Position numbers and translations under genes: made by a program. Positions 10,881 to 22,671 of a DNA stretch of 64,000 nucleotides are shown in pieces. The stretch is from the NCBI GenBank assembly GCA_022036555.1, contig CM039130.1, forward strand, positions 15,143,840 to 15,207,839, given 5' to 3'. The notes below the pieces were generated by a model that was not told where the DNA came from, did no database searches, and saw only the letters and a program-made list of their open reading frames with translations. The stretch is from Microstegium vimineum. Lineage: Eukaryota > Streptophyta > Magnoliopsida > Poales > Poaceae. Position 1 is the first letter of the stretch; each line of letters starts with the position of its first letter.

Positions 10881-11387
10881 CTAGAGAAGCTTTGCCTCAC
10901 CCATGTCAAACTTCTTCAGAATGTCTTTCGTGTACTTGCCTTGATGCACAAATGTTCCATCCCGGGTTTGCTTGATTTGCAACCCAAGGAAGAACGTCAA
11001 CTCTCCCATCATGCTCATCTCAAACTCCTTGCTCATAAGATCTACAAACATGGCAACAAGAGCATGAGAAGAACCACCAAAGATGATATCATCCACGTAA
11101 ATTTGGATTAGGAAAGTGTCTTTGCCTTGTTTGAGGAGAAAAAACGTCTTATCTACTGATCCCATTTTAAAACCCTTAGCTAGCAAAAAGGTTCTCAACC
11201 TATCATACCACGCTCTAGGGGCTTGTTTCAAACCATGCAAAGCTTTGTGGAGTTTAAAAACATGGTTTGGAAACTTGGGATTTTTGAAACCGAGAGGTTG
11301 TTTCACATACACTTTCTCCTCTATGTAGCCGTTTAAGAAAGCACTTTTAACGTCCATTTGAAAGAGTTTAAAATCCTTAGAAGCCAC
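10881..11387 (-). pseudogene. C pol: reverse transcriptase palm
   Basis: Copia RT with FQMDVKSAFLNG at its start, LHGLKQAPRAWYDRL in the middle and the catalytic IYVDDIIFG with the YVDD box, then TFFLGLQI. The open segment is 168 aa. The upstream RT part is out of frame or stopped, and a further break separates it from RNase H. The active-site residues remain. Confidence 0.85.
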
Positions 11388-12237
11388 AAAAGCTAGAAGG
11401 ATTCTAATTGCCTCTAAACGAGCACGGGAGCAAAGGTTTCCTCATAGTCTATTCCTTCCTTTTGACAAAAGCCTTGCGCTACCAACCTAGCCTTGTTACG
11501 CACTACCACCCCATCTTCACTTTGTTTATTTTTGAAAACCCATTTGGTACCTATGGGATGGCAACTAGGTGGTGGAGGCATCAAAACCCAAACGCGGTTT
11601 CACTCAAAATTCTCTAACTCCTCATGCATGGCATTGACCCAATCCGGATCAATCAAAGCGTGTCCAACATCCCGGGGCTCAAAAGACGTGACAAAAGCGG
11701 AATGAGCAAAGTGAGAGAGATAGGACCTAGACCGCGTGACTCGACGGTCGATGTCGCCGATGATGTTCTCCGGCGGGTGCTGCCGCTGGATGTGGCGGGG
11801 AGCCTGCCGGAAAGAAGTGGCCTCCCCCTCGACAACAGCTGGTGCTCCCTCAGGTGCAGCGAGCACCGAGTGAGGAAGCTGCTCGAACGGCCCCCATGTA
11901 GAGGAAGTAGTCGCGTCGGGACCGTGAGCCGAAGTGGACGTCGCAGGTTCGACGGGGGCAGGCGCTGGAGTCAGCTCGGGATCACCCCAATCGGCGTCGT
12001 CCTGCTCGTCCTCCACAAAGATGCTAGTGTTCACCTCATCATCACCTGCAAGCTCAAAGGCGGTTGAAATACAGGGCATAGTCTCATCGAATGTAATCTC
12101 ACATGTCTCCATCACTTGGTTAGTTTCAAGGTTAAGAGAACGATAAGCACGAGAGTTAGTAGAATAACCAAGAAAGATACCGTCAGAAGACCGTGATTCA
12201 AATTTGTCCAACTTACCGCCCTTTTTGAGGATGAAGC
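11388..12237 (-). pseudogene. C pol: integrase C-terminus and RT N-terminus
   Basis: The open segment from 12237 down to 11600 carries a conserved copia motif after the integrase core, GIFLGYSTNSRAYR, then an acidic and proline-rich linker to ALIDPDWVNAMHEELENFE, the standard RT N-terminal motif. The remainder to 11388 is RT N-terminal sequence with stops. The coding sequence is cut at 12237 by insertion of X; its upstream part resumes at 26759. Confidence 0.75.
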
Positions 12238-12800
12238 TGTTGACACAAAATGTGGCGCACCGTGCCTTACACACAGCAAGCCGGAAAGCGTGGCTTCAAT
12301 CGGGTGCCCGGGTGTTGAAATCCGGAAACGTGCCAGTCAGCTTGACCTGAAACTAACAAGGGATGAAAATCATTAAATACAAAACTGGAACATACCGGGT
12401 GAGACCAGACAGTTCCATATATACGGCCCTGAAGCCACTTACGACGACGTACAGTTATAGAAACTGTCTACCAACAAGTCTTATAGGTCATTCGGCTAAA
12501 ACAAACATAAAGGATGTAAAATGCTGATTCCCGAAAGATGCATGCATGAGAAAAGTACGTGTGAACGAACCATAATTGACTATGAATTAAAATATAACCA
12601 AGCTCAGCAATCCAACCGAGTTGGGGTCCATGATGAAGGAACATGTAAGCAAACACGATCAAACTAATCTAAAGCTTGTATCTGCCGCACGATACCTAAC
12701 CTTATTAAAGCTTAAACATGGTTAACATGCACGAACCCGCAACACGTAGCAATCTAGATTAGACTCATTTGGCTATTATGAACGTGGGATCTATTCGTAG

Positions 12801-13409
12801 CCATGAAAAAAATATGCGCGCTCATGGCCACACGCTATATGGCGTCGCTTATAGCGGCCCACAGTACGTGACGCAACGATATTGCCGTTTTGCGCTATGC
12901 GCGCTTTGCACATAGCCGCTATCATGCGCATGCTTTAGCACCATAGCGCGCTAAATGACCGCTATTACTGTTTCACTAGATGACCCAAAAATAAAACATG
13001 GTCCAATCAAATATAGCTTAAGTTGTGTTAGTCAAGTACTCAAGCGCGTTCTTAGAGTCTTAAGTTATCAGGATTCAGGACTTATGCTTATGCTTATGCA
13101 ATGTATGAAACTATGGAATCTTGAGAATATCTTGCATGTTTGCTCTTATTAGTTATGAATTATGATTATAATGGGAATACATTGCATATTTAGTGTTTAC
13201 ACTTAATTTATCATATGTTGCTTGTTTGTATTCAAATAGTGCGCTATAGCGTTAAAATAGCGCCGCTATAGCGTGCACAACCACATGACGCTACTGCATA
13301 TATCTGTTGCTATAGCGGGGCTATAGTGTCGCTATAGCGTGCGCTATAGCTTCCATAGCGTCCGGGAGAGGCTGCCGCTAAATTCTATAGCCCGCGATTT
13401 AAATCTTTG
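12801..13409. mobile_element. hAT-like MITE inside the X 3' LTR
   Basis: This 609 bp is absent from the other X LTR, which defines it precisely. It is flanked by ATTCGTAG and ATTCATAG, an 8 bp duplication with one change, as for hAT transposons. The ends are weakly inverted (CCATGAAAAAAAT and the complement of the right end, CAAAGATTTAAAT). Both halves are full of GCTATAGCG/CGCTATAGC words, likely subterminal repeats. It has no coding capacity. Confidence 0.7.
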
Positions 13410-13920
13410 ATTCATAGAGACAACAAGAAAGCAATGACTATTAAAGCATAAATAGATCTATAAGAAAAATAAAGAGCCGAACCATATCAATCTACATTGG
13501 GCAAGAGAGTGTTACAAGTATATAAAATATCTACAAAACATGCAACACGTGATAACTTAATGAATCTACTAGATCTTGCCACATCTAATAGAGTCGATAA
13601 CTATCTTGCTTTTGCTAAGCATATCGAGCAAACGCCTGCCGCACGGTATTCACTGGTAAACGAAACATAAGCGAAGACTTCTTGATTGTTAAGCAAGGAT
13701 CCGCCGCACGATCATTGAAAACGAACAAGACTACTTGCATCAACGTCTAAATCCACCGCATGATACTAGACAAGATAACAAGGTTGCCGGGACTTACGGA
13801 GGTCGACGGATCGATGATTCCTCTCGAAGAACTCGACGACACGACAAAGGACTCGAAGTTGGCACGGGGCTGGTTGTATTGATTTGGTTGTGAACACTTT
13901 TTACAATGGCCAATGGTTTA

Positions 13921-13930
13921 TATTTATACC
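13921..13930 (-). promoter_or_regulatory. TATA box of X LTR (3' copy)
   Basis: GGTATAAATA on the minus strand; the same sequence is present in the 5' LTR at 26433-26442. It would drive the element's genomic transcript. Confidence 0.55.
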
Positions 13931-14241
13931 CTGGTCAGGATATGAGTCCTAAAAGGATACGTTTACAAAACACGACATCTTTAGTTTCCTTTGGAGTCTT
14001 TATTGCCTTAATTGTCACGGTCTTCGTTACCCGATCGGCTCTTACTTGCTGCTTTTGTCGCTTCTTCAACGGAAAACCACCTTTCCTTAGAATAGTCGAC
14101 TGCACGATCGCTTGCCGAATCTTTGGAAATTAGCCGACCGCACAGACATTTGCCGAATGCTCTGAACACATGTCTCTACAAATTTACTGCGCACTGGCCC
14201 ACCTGTCAGCTTCCTAAGCGTGCCAAAATCCAGTGTTAACA

Positions 14242-14258
14242 CATGCCCCCTCAATTTC
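14242..14258 (-). other. Polypurine tract of element X
   Basis: On the minus strand AATTGAGGGGGCATG abuts the LTR start TGTTAACACTGG, confirming minus orientation and the 3' LTR identity of the left copy. Confidence 0.8.
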
Positions 14259-14260
14259 GG

Positions 14261-14268
14261 GATAAAAG
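14261..14268 (+). promoter_or_regulatory. Candidate TATA box for the X PMD gene
   Basis: GATAAAAG lies 125 bp upstream of the ATG at 14393, directly beside the PPT. It is only a plausible position and a weak consensus; transcription could instead begin inside the LTR. Confidence 0.25.
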
Positions 14269-14392
14269 TCATTTTTATTCTGAAATTGACCACAAGCTCC
14301 CCCTTTCGTCTAGGTCAATATTGTTCAACACCGCAGCCGCCGCTCAAAAATTCCAAGCCTCAGCACAGCCCCGGATTTACCTCGGATCTTCG

Positions 14393-17300
14393 ATGGCGAC
14401 TCAGGACGAAATTCCAGAGGTAAACTTTCTTCACTTCCACACATTCGACAATTCTCGATTGACTTTCCTGCTTCTTTCCCGACTCATTTGTTTTCCTGAT
14501 TTCACTATTCTTTGAAGGAATACAAGAACCAAATTTTGATCCCCTATGCTGCAAATCTCGATTCTTACTTCCTTGGTCCAATGGGAGATTCTGACCCAAC
14601 TGAGATCATTGAGAAGGAAACCTCGAGAATCCCCTTCAAGTCTGGAGTTACCCCGCCAAATCAGTGGCCAAACACCTTCAAGACCTGACCGTCTCCCCCA
14701 ATCGCCGGATGGCGAAACTGGCACTGGAGGATGCTGGACAAGAGTTGCAACCATTGGGATGATCAAGACATCAACCATTGTTTGGAATTGTCCTTGTCGG
14801 AAATGCCCAGAAATGAACCCCTTCTGATAGCAGCTTCTCATTTTTGGTCTGATGCTATCAATACCTTTGTCTTCGGCCATGGCATGATGAATTTTACTTT
14901 GGCCAATGTATTTATGATGACTGGCCTAAATGTGTCACGGCCAGTATACCCCTTCAAGTACAAGAGCAAAAGTAGCCAGAAAGCTGTTAAATCTGAAGGT
15001 GGATGGGTCAAATATATTCAGACCTATATGGAAACATCTGGTGCTGTTCTTGACAAGGAATGCAGGGCCTTCATGAACATGTGGCTGTGCAAATTTATCT
15101 TCTGTGGAAAATCTAATGAGCCAACCTTAAATCATATGGTGATGGCTGAGGACCTAGCTGCAGGCACTCTGATTCCCCTGGGAAAATACCTCTTAGGATC
15201 CGTCTATCACATGATGCCTCAGATCACTGCCCAAACGTATCAAGGCGAGGAAATCTCTTGTGTAAGTGGCCCTTGGTGATTTGTTCAGATGTGGTTGCAA
15301 CTGTACATGCATCAGATCATCTCTGTGCCCCTTCATAACTTGAGCTTTCCTTCAATCAATTATGCTGAAGGTAGCACAACAAGAGTTAAGGGCTGCCAAA
15401 CTTATGGAGAAGTAGCATCTTCCATCATCATTGATATGGATGTTGGCCATCTCTTCAAGCTGTTTTTCAAGGGTTTTGACAATGTGCTTTGGCTTCCCTA
15501 TAGAGAAAATGATGAACTAACTCTCCCTTGTAAATTCAGCTATGAATCTAGTTGCTCTGATAAGGTGTCCACAGAGGTCTTCAACTCCTTTATTAAACCC
15601 TGCATCTTACCAGCCGAATTCCATCATGGGAGGTTAGTGCAATCTACTTATGAATTCTACTACCCAAACATGACAACTAGGCAATTAGGATGTGGACAGT
15701 TGCCCCCAAGACATTTCTTTTCAACAACCATAAGATTCAGGGAGCTGATAAAAAATGAAATAGAAGCTAAAAAAGTTTTCAAGCTTGGATGGGACTTGCC
15801 AACATATGAACCTTCTCCATTTGGGATAGTAGATGTTGTTCATCCTCTTTATGCTTCCTGGTGGCAAGAATGGAACAATCACATCTTCAACATCCTAGTG
15901 CATCCCTTATGCCAAGATCTACAACCCCAATTCGCCTCTGATAGCGAGGTAATTTCATTGTACTCATCATTTTTCTTCTTTTGAACTTACTTCTCATTCT
16001 AACATCTGATTATGCACAGGACCTTGAGCCCCTTCCCCATGCCAAAGCACTTCAGTATCATTTAGCTGGACCAAAACCTGTCCTAGGCTTTGATGCTCCA
16101 ATCCTAGCAGCTTTCATGAAGACCCCTGCAATTTTGGCCACTGCATCTCTAGGAGGAAAAGGCAAAAGGAAAATACTTGAGAATGTCAATGTAGCTAGAA
16201 AGACAAGGTCCAAGATCGTCAAGCGATCTCGCAAGGTATGAACCTTTTATTCGGCAATAACTCTTACTCGGCAACAATCCTGACCTCTCTCATATCAATC
16301 ATTTCTACTGCAGCGACATGTCGAAATTCCAAGATCAAGCAACGTTTCAACGACGATGGATACTCCTCTCCAAGCTTCTACTGAAAATGTAGAGGTTCAG
16401 GAAACTAAACATACAGAAGCTCATGAAGCTGAAAGTACAGATGCCCATGAAACTGCCAAACGTATTGGTAACATCATTCGACTAATTACTTCTTTCTCTT
16501 TATACGATATCTACTTCCTGCTCTTATACTTTATCATCTGTATTACTAGAAATAGATAAAATTATAGAAAATTTAGTAGAAGAACCCTCCTCTGGTCTGG
16601 CTCCAGGTTCACCATCTCTGGATACCCAATCAAACCCTCAGCTAGAGCGGGACACCACCCATCTTGATGATGAATCAACGCAGCAGGTAACGTCCCGACT
16701 TAAGCTATTCTTCTAGTACACTCATCCAGTCGACTAACACTTCTCTCTCCTTCAAGAACACCTTCAAGCCGACTACTAGCTACTCTTTCGATGTTGAGGA
16801 CTACATCAGTGAGAAGGGTGAAGAAGCTACCTCTCAGCAAACTCTGTCACTGGAGAATCAAGCTCGGCTGAAAGATATAGCTAATCTACTGAATAAGGAT
16901 ATCACCACTCTGGTCCAAGACTCAGATTAGATAAGAGACCTTCTCGAGCTTATCAACCAAGATCTCCATCTGATCTCAAAGCTTTTCTGGAATCTGCTGC
17001 TCACCTTGATGATCACTTTGTTGTGGTGAAGAGAGCAAATAAAAATATAGCCTCCAGAGTTGTTCTACAAAATAATAGATCCTTGAAGAAAAAAGAAGCT
17101 AGAGTCTTGCATTCTCAAATTCAAACTACCAAGAATTCACTGGCAACTTTGGAGCCTGAGCTGAAAGTCATGGAGGATGAGAAAATCAGGCTGGAGGCTC
17201 ACGTAACCGAACTGAATGCCAAAATTCAGTCTCACAAAGCCAAGATGACAGATTTGCCAAATTATATAGAAGCAACTTCATCAAAGATATCAACCGTCCT

Positions 17301-17436
17301 CAAAGAAGACCAGCAGCTCAAAGCAAAGTTGTCTAGTATCCAAAGCTCTGAAGATAAAGACCAGAAAGTGTTGAACAATGTTAGCCGAATCAGGACCAAA
17401 GCTCTAGATGCCATCAACCAGCTTCTGAGCGAGTAG
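14393..17436 (+). pseudogene. Antisense plant mobile domain (PMD) gene of element X
   Basis: The gene runs opposite to gag-pol. Exon 1 (14393-14419) has 9 codons; intron 1 is 14420-14517. Exon 2 (14518-15948, 477 codons, phase 0) holds the aminotransferase-like plant mobile domain, with LIAASHFWSDAINTF, FTLANVFMMTGLNV and WLCKFIFCG. Intron 2 is 15949-16019, exon 3 is 16020-16235 with a basic KRKILENVNVARKTRSK stretch, and further small exons follow to a coiled-coil C-terminus (17023-17436, LEPELKVMEDEKIRLEAHV). Two in-frame TGA codons replace tryptophan positions conserved in the Y copy (14686-14688, 15277-15279). PMD proteins such as Arabidopsis MAIN and MAIL1 act in the nucleus in silencing and genome stability. 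What the element copy does is unknown. Confidence 0.75.
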
Positions 17437-17757
17437 AATCATAGGCTTGTAATAGATTAACCATGACATATTCTATGTCTGAACAATTGGATGTTTTAAC
17501 TCTTCATCTTTATACACTTCTGTTTGTATGAGAATATAATCAGCTCTTTTATTTTCCCGATTAGAACATAGCCGATTTCCTTTAGATAGTCGGTTGTTCT
17601 CGTTTTTCCGGTTCAAGGATAGAGCCGAGCAACTATTGACTTACCCAAGCCTGGACCAGTCTAGTAACGGCCCATCTGAGAGAAAAAAAAACCCTAGCTC
17701 ATCGTTTGGCATTCTTATTCCACTACTCCGAGATATACGCCACCGCCTTTCAGTCAG
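17437..17757. other. Spacer between the two X antisense genes
   Basis: It holds the probable 3' UTR of the PMD gene and the upstream region of the next gene, with GCCGA words near 17568 and 17623. No ORF is seen. Confidence 0.5.
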
Positions 17758-17770
17758 TTTATAAATAAAC
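17758..17770 (+). promoter_or_regulatory. TATA box of the second X antisense gene
   Basis: TTTATAAATAAAC followed by a CT-rich stretch, 109 bp upstream of an ATG at 17879. This is a standard plant promoter spacing and is independent of the LTR promoter. Confidence 0.5.
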
Positions 17771-17878
17771 CCTCTCTCTCAGCCTCTACCAATAGCTCTA
17801 GTTAAGCATTATCATTTCTGTATCCTCGCCTTCTCCACTCAAACCGATCCAGAGGAAAACCTAACCTCCACAGTAGCA

Positions 17879-18750
17879 ATGGCGGGAGGCGATGACCGTG
17901 GCAAGCGCCCCGCCGAGGGAGAAGCCAAAGGAAGCTGAGCGTGGCGTTGTCGACAATGTGGGTGATAATCGACTCCTTGCCCCCTTGCTATTCTACTCCT
18001 TGTTCACCTTCCTAGCTCTGATCTCTGTTCTTACTCATCAGGATAAGGGTTATCTCCACCAGCCAAAGCATTCCTTTCCCTTCGGCGACACCAGCTCAAC
18101 CGGGGACTCCATGATCTGGTTCCTCCGTCTCTTCAACTTCCTACCACCGCAACCCTTGGGATTTGGATTCGGGTGTCATGGACGCCCCTTACACTCATGG
18201 AGAGGCGGTCATCTTCATCAAGGAAAGGAACGAGGCCTGGGGAGAACTGGAGAAGATCTCCAAACAATACGACATCGACCAACTTGAATGGGACAACCAG
18301 CGGAAGCAGTTCTGCGACGCCATTATCGATCAGTAAAAAATAAATCTCATTCGATTCCCCCTTTTCTGACTCCATCTGTTCACCCGATTCGTATTCTTTT
18401 ATTGAGTGCTCTTTGCAGAGGTTGAGCGCCTGAAGATTGCAGCGAACAAGATTGCCGACAAGGTGAACGCCCAGGGAGAAACTGCCTAAGCATGCCTTGA
18501 TGATGCGGATGGCCGTATCGACCAAGTCGCCATTCATGGCGTGCATCACGGCATAGCTCTAGGGCTGGCGGCAATGTCCACCCAGACTCGTGAAGACCTC
18601 TCCATCATGTCGGCCGGCTTCCTTGGTGGCGGGCCTCCAGAAGATGTCGAGCACATCGATGAGCTCCTGGAGAGCTATGAGGACCATGCAACCATCCTCG
18701 CCCAAGCCACAGACGCTCAGTCTGTCCTCAACAAGTTGTTTGAGGAATAG
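17879..18750 (+). pseudogene. Second gene on the PMD-gene strand of X, function unknown
   Basis: I do not recognise this family. The ATG at 17879 opens a Gly/Lys-rich start (MAGGDDRGKRPAEGEAKG) that meets a TGA at 17936. Later coding segments include GEAVIFIKERNEAWGELEKI near 18190-18320, a probable intron around 18330-18418 ending in TTTGCAG, then VERLKIAANKIADKV and a final segment to the stop at 18750 with EDVEHIDELLESYEDHATI. The later segments look helical and acidic. It lies head to tail after the PMD gene and antisense to integrase. No counterpart was found in Y. It may be a broken host-gene capture or an element-specific gene. Confidence 0.45.
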
Positions 18751-19006
18751 TTTGTACCCAGGAATCTATGTAACAACCACTTATCTTGTGAAATATCATC
18801 TGCAATTTCCACTTGTTTTTCCTAAGAACGGTAACTCTGAAGAATACTTTCTGAATCGCATGATGTTGTCCTCAGTCGATTTTTCCTTTTTTGCTCTAAA
18901 GGCGACACATACTGTGCCGGCTATTCTCCAAGATTTCAAAGTATTTTTTCGGCTAAAGGTGATGCTTCTACATCAGCTACTTGTGCATAAAACTTCTCAA
19001 GTCCGT
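18751..19006. other. Spacer between the unknown gene and X integrase
   Basis: Convergent 3' ends of the plus-strand gene and of minus-strand pol meet here. I see no feature. Confidence 0.5.
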
Positions 19007-20015
19007 TTATGCACCAACCTCAACACTGAGATGAAATCTCTTAAGAAATCTTCCATTAATAGCCCTAGTAAACTCTTCTCCCAGTAGAGTTTTCAAAATA
19101 TACGCATTACCAGGCGCACACTTCACTATCCGAAAAGGTTCTTCCCAATTTGGAGACCATTTGCCGAATGCTTTATCTTTTGTCCCCACCGGCAATACAG
19201 CCTTCCAAACCAAATCTCCTTCTGCGAATTGCTTTTCTCTGACCTTTTTGTTATACTATTTGGCAACACGCAATTTGTTTTTCTCAATATTTTCCAATGC
19301 TTTGAGATGAACTAAATGGAAATCCTCCAATTTATCCATCATCGGTCCTTATAATCTTTCTTCTTCAAATCATTTTGCAATGTAACTTGTCTCAAACCCG
19401 ATTGCAACTCCCATGGTAGCACAGCATGATGCCCATAAACCAACTCGTAGGGAGACGCTTGAGTAGACCCATGTCAAGTCATTCGGTAAGCCCATAAAGC
19501 CTCATTAAGAACCAAATGCCACTTCTTCGGCTTCTCATCAATCTTCTTCTGAATGATCTTAATCATGATCTTATTTGACGCTTCGGCCTAGACATTAGCT
19601 TGTGCATAATAAGGAGAAGAATTGTACAACTTGATTCTCATCTCTTCAGCAAAATCACAAAATTCGGATGAAGTGAACTAAGTTCCTTGAGGGATCCCGA
19701 ATCTGTGAATTATATGCTCCTTAACAAAATTTACCATGTTTTCTGATGTAACCTTCTTCAAAGGGATAGCTTCAACCCAATTTGTAAAATAATCTATAAT
19801 AGCACAAACTTATGTCCTTTGCTAGAAGGAGGATGAATCTGACCAATCAAATCTATGCCCATCCTCTAAACGGCCAAGGCTTGATAATTGGGTTCATAAC
19901 CGACACTGGAGCTCTTTGAATATTGTCGAATCTATGACAATCTTGACACCCCTTGTAATATTCAAAACAATCTACAAGCATTTGAGGAGTACCCCATCTA
20001 TGGATTTATAGTATA
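19007..20015 (-). pseudogene. X pol: integrase, degenerate
   Basis: The HHCC-region remnant YYKGCQDCHRF is near 19940, the first catalytic part of the core with an IDYFTNW-like block is near 19790, and EASNKIMIKIIQKKIDEKPK with the catalytic Glu position is near 19545-19590. The C-terminal part at 19007-19213 keeps PNWEEPFRIVKCAPGNAYIL, the usual gypsy integrase tail. Multiple stops and frameshifts interrupt it. It directly precedes, tail to tail, the plus-strand genes. Confidence 0.7.
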
Positions 20016-20016
20016 A

Positions 20017-20541
20017 CTAGTCATCAAGGAGCACGAACTTGAGAGCTTTGTATCTGAACTTTCGGGGAGCCTTCTGTGATGGATTCTTTAAATAATCGAC
20101 AACTTCGTTTCTCCAGTCATCAACTACCCGATCCTCATCCAAAGCCTGAATCTCTTGATCCTCTCGGTATCCCGAAACAGTTTGAGCCAATTTATTTTCT
20201 TCTTCATTATGCCCCCTAGGGATATGATGCAAGGTTGCCACCTGGAAACTCTTCAAAAGCTTCCGGCATTCTTCATAATATTCCCTTAATACATCACTCT
20301 TGCATTCATATTAGCCGATCAGTTGGTTAATTACCAACTCAAAATCTCTGAAGATCTCAACAGCAACAACCTTTATTTCAACAAGAAGCCGAAGTCCTCT
20401 AATCAGTGCTTCATACTCAGCTTGATTGTTAGTAACATAGAATTCAATAGGGATGGCATACTTAAGAGTCACCCATCGTGGAGAAATCAAGAGAACGGCA
20501 GCACCACCACCTTTGCTACAAGATGAACCATCAAAAAACAA
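20017..20541 (-). pseudogene. X pol: second (archaeal-type) RNase H and linker
   Basis: LFFDGSSCSKGGGAAVLL, TNNQAEYEALIRGLRL and VEIFRDFELVINQLIG are the motifs of the extra archaeal-like RNase H found after the ordinary RNase H in Tat-lineage elements. The linker at 20017-20256 (TLHHIPRGHNEEENKLAQT) leads to integrase. A break near 20260-20310 separates the two segments. This domain is the main evidence for placing X in Tat. Confidence 0.75.
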
Positions 20542-20586
20542 AGTCCAAGGTGCAATACTTATCGTGTTAGCAGAAGGATCACGATG

Positions 20587-22113
20587 CTAGGTGACAAAAT
20601 CAGCAATAATTTGACCCTTTACTGCTTTTGCCGATTCATACCTCAAATCAAATTCCGATAAAGCTAAAATCCACTTGCCAATCCTTCCATTCAAAATTGG
20701 CATCGATAATATATGTTTTATTACATCAAAGTCAAAAACTAACACGCATTCGGCATTCAACAAGTAGTGCCGAAACTTGGTACACGAGTAATACACGCTC
20801 AAGCAGAGCCTTTCCGTAGCTGAATACCTTGTCTCTGGATCTAGCAGTTTTCGGCTAAGGTAAGCTATTACTCTTTCTTTTCCCTCAAATTCCTGCATGA
20901 GGGCCAATCCTATTGTCAGGTTATCGGCCACCACGTAAAACTTAAAAGGCTTATCAAGTTGTGGAGATACCAACACAGGTGGCGCCTTCATGTACTCTTT
21001 GATCTCATCAAAAGCCTTCTGTTGTACGTCACCCCATACAAACTCTTGATCTTTTTTAAGCTTTAACAGTGGAGAGAAAGGCAAAACTCTTTTTGGCAAA
21101 TTAGATATGAACCTTCTTAAAAAATTAATCTTGTCGAGCACTGATTGCAACTCTGTGAGATTAGTTGGAGGGATGACTTTGTCTATCGCTTCCATGCTCT
21201 TCTTACCGACTTCGATTCCTCCTTTATGGACTAGAAATCCTAAAAACTCACCAGCCGAGACCCCAAAGGCACACTTGTTCGGGTTCATCCTCAAACCATG
21301 ATTCTTAGTGCACTCCAAAGTCTTCCTTAAATCGGCTAAATGTCCCTCGTGACTTTTAGACTTGACTACCACATCATCAATATAGATCTCCACGATTTTG
21401 CCGATGAAGTCGTGGAAAATATAGTTCCTAACCCTTTGATAAGTTGCACCGGCATTCTTTAGACTAAAAGTCATGACGACCCACTCAAACAAACCAATAT
21501 GACCAGGGCATCTGAAGGCTGTCTTCAAAATATCCTCTATTGCCATAAAGATTTGGTTATAGCCAGCATTACCATCCATAAAGCTGATGACTTCATAACC
21601 AGCCACTGCATCAACAAGTAAATCGGCAATAGGCATCGGGTAACCATCCATTGGAGTGACTTTATTGAGATTTCTAAAGTCAATGCAGACCCTCATCTTT
21701 CCATTTTTCTTGTACACCGGAACTATGCTTGAAATCCACTTTGCATATCTGCATGGCCGAATGAAATTTGCTTCTAATAATCTTTCAACTTCTCTTTTCA
21801 CGTTGGACAATACCTCCTCTTTGAAAATTTTCTGAGGAGGTTGTTTGTAAGGACGATACCCGGGCTTAATCGGCAATCAATGCTCAACAATAGAACAATC
21901 CAGTCTAGGCATCTCTCTGTAATCCCAAGCAAAACAATCCCTGAGTTCCTTTATAAGATATATCAATTTTAATCTATACTCTGGGTCTAAATTCGCACTG
22001 ATATACATCGGCCTTGGCTTGACATTATCACCAATATTTATTTCTTCTAGCTTGTCGGCCGACATAAAGCCACGTCCCAACTTTCCTTTGCTACCATCGA
22101 TTGGGTTCCCCAT
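20587..22113 (-). pseudogene. X pol: reverse transcriptase and first RNase H
   Basis: The largest open segment (429 aa, 20587-21876) has IVPVYKKNGKMRVCIDFRNLN, the catalytic box EIYIDDVVVKS (YIDD) and gypsy RNase H motifs through FRHYLLNAECVLVF to KAVKGQIIADFV. An adjoining segment 21877-22113 holds the RT lead-in FAWDYREMPRLDCSIVEH. The core is nearly intact, with at least one stop at the join. Confidence 0.85.
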
Positions 22114-22119
22114 TAAAAA

Positions 22120-22671
22120 TTACTTTGAGAGCCGACTGCTTGGATCGGCTTTGTTGAGGACGCTCACAGGACCTTCCTCCCATACTTTCCCAGAGAAACA
22201 ATCAAAGCCATCGTATTCCCAGTAGGTAGGCTCCATAGCAGCAACACTTACCGAATCATCAACATGAACCACCTCCACATCATCTCCAATCCACTGAATG
22301 AGAATCTGATGCATGGTTGAAGCTATGCAGCAGTTAGCATGGATCCAATCTCTTCCTAAGAGCAGACTATATGCCCCTTTGCCATCAATGACAAAGAAGG
22401 TAGTGATCAAAGTTTTTGATCCAATCATCAACTCGACATCTACAACCCCTCGGGTGTCAGAAGGATTGTCAGCAAAGTCCCTGAGCACCATGTCAGTCTT
22501 CAACAATTTTTCATTAGTCATCCCAAGCTTCCTAAAGGTAGTATAAGGCATAATATTGATGGCAGCCCCTCCATCAACAAACATCTTGGTCAGAGGCTTG
22601 CCATTGACGTATCCCTTCAAGTAAAGCGACTTCAAATGTCGATGCTTGGCCGGCTTATCGAAAATCGCTCG
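22120..22671 (-). pseudogene. X protease
   Basis: Retropepsin-like segment with KMFVDGGAAINIMPY, an aspartic protease active site in the D-G-G form seen in Tat elements, and SLLLGRDWIHANCCI further on, the second conserved block. It lies between gag and RT as expected. Frame breaks occur at both ends. Confidence 0.75.

Larger units (their letters stand above)
12238..14241 (-). repeat. 3' LTR of element X (2004 bp, contains a MITE)
   Basis: It is paired with 25375-26753; the extra 620 bp is the insertion at 12801-13417. Over the first 240 bp the copies differ at about 16 sites by eye, mostly transitions, roughly 93% identity. The LTR shows repeated CCGCACGAT and GCCGAA/GCCGAT words. A minus-strand TATA box lies at 13921-13930. 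Confidence 0.9.

Noticed and set aside
15262..15288. Apparent 27 bp GT-AG intron in the X PMD gene
   Set aside because: Too short for a plant intron; alignment with the Y copy shows a Trp-to-stop change instead.
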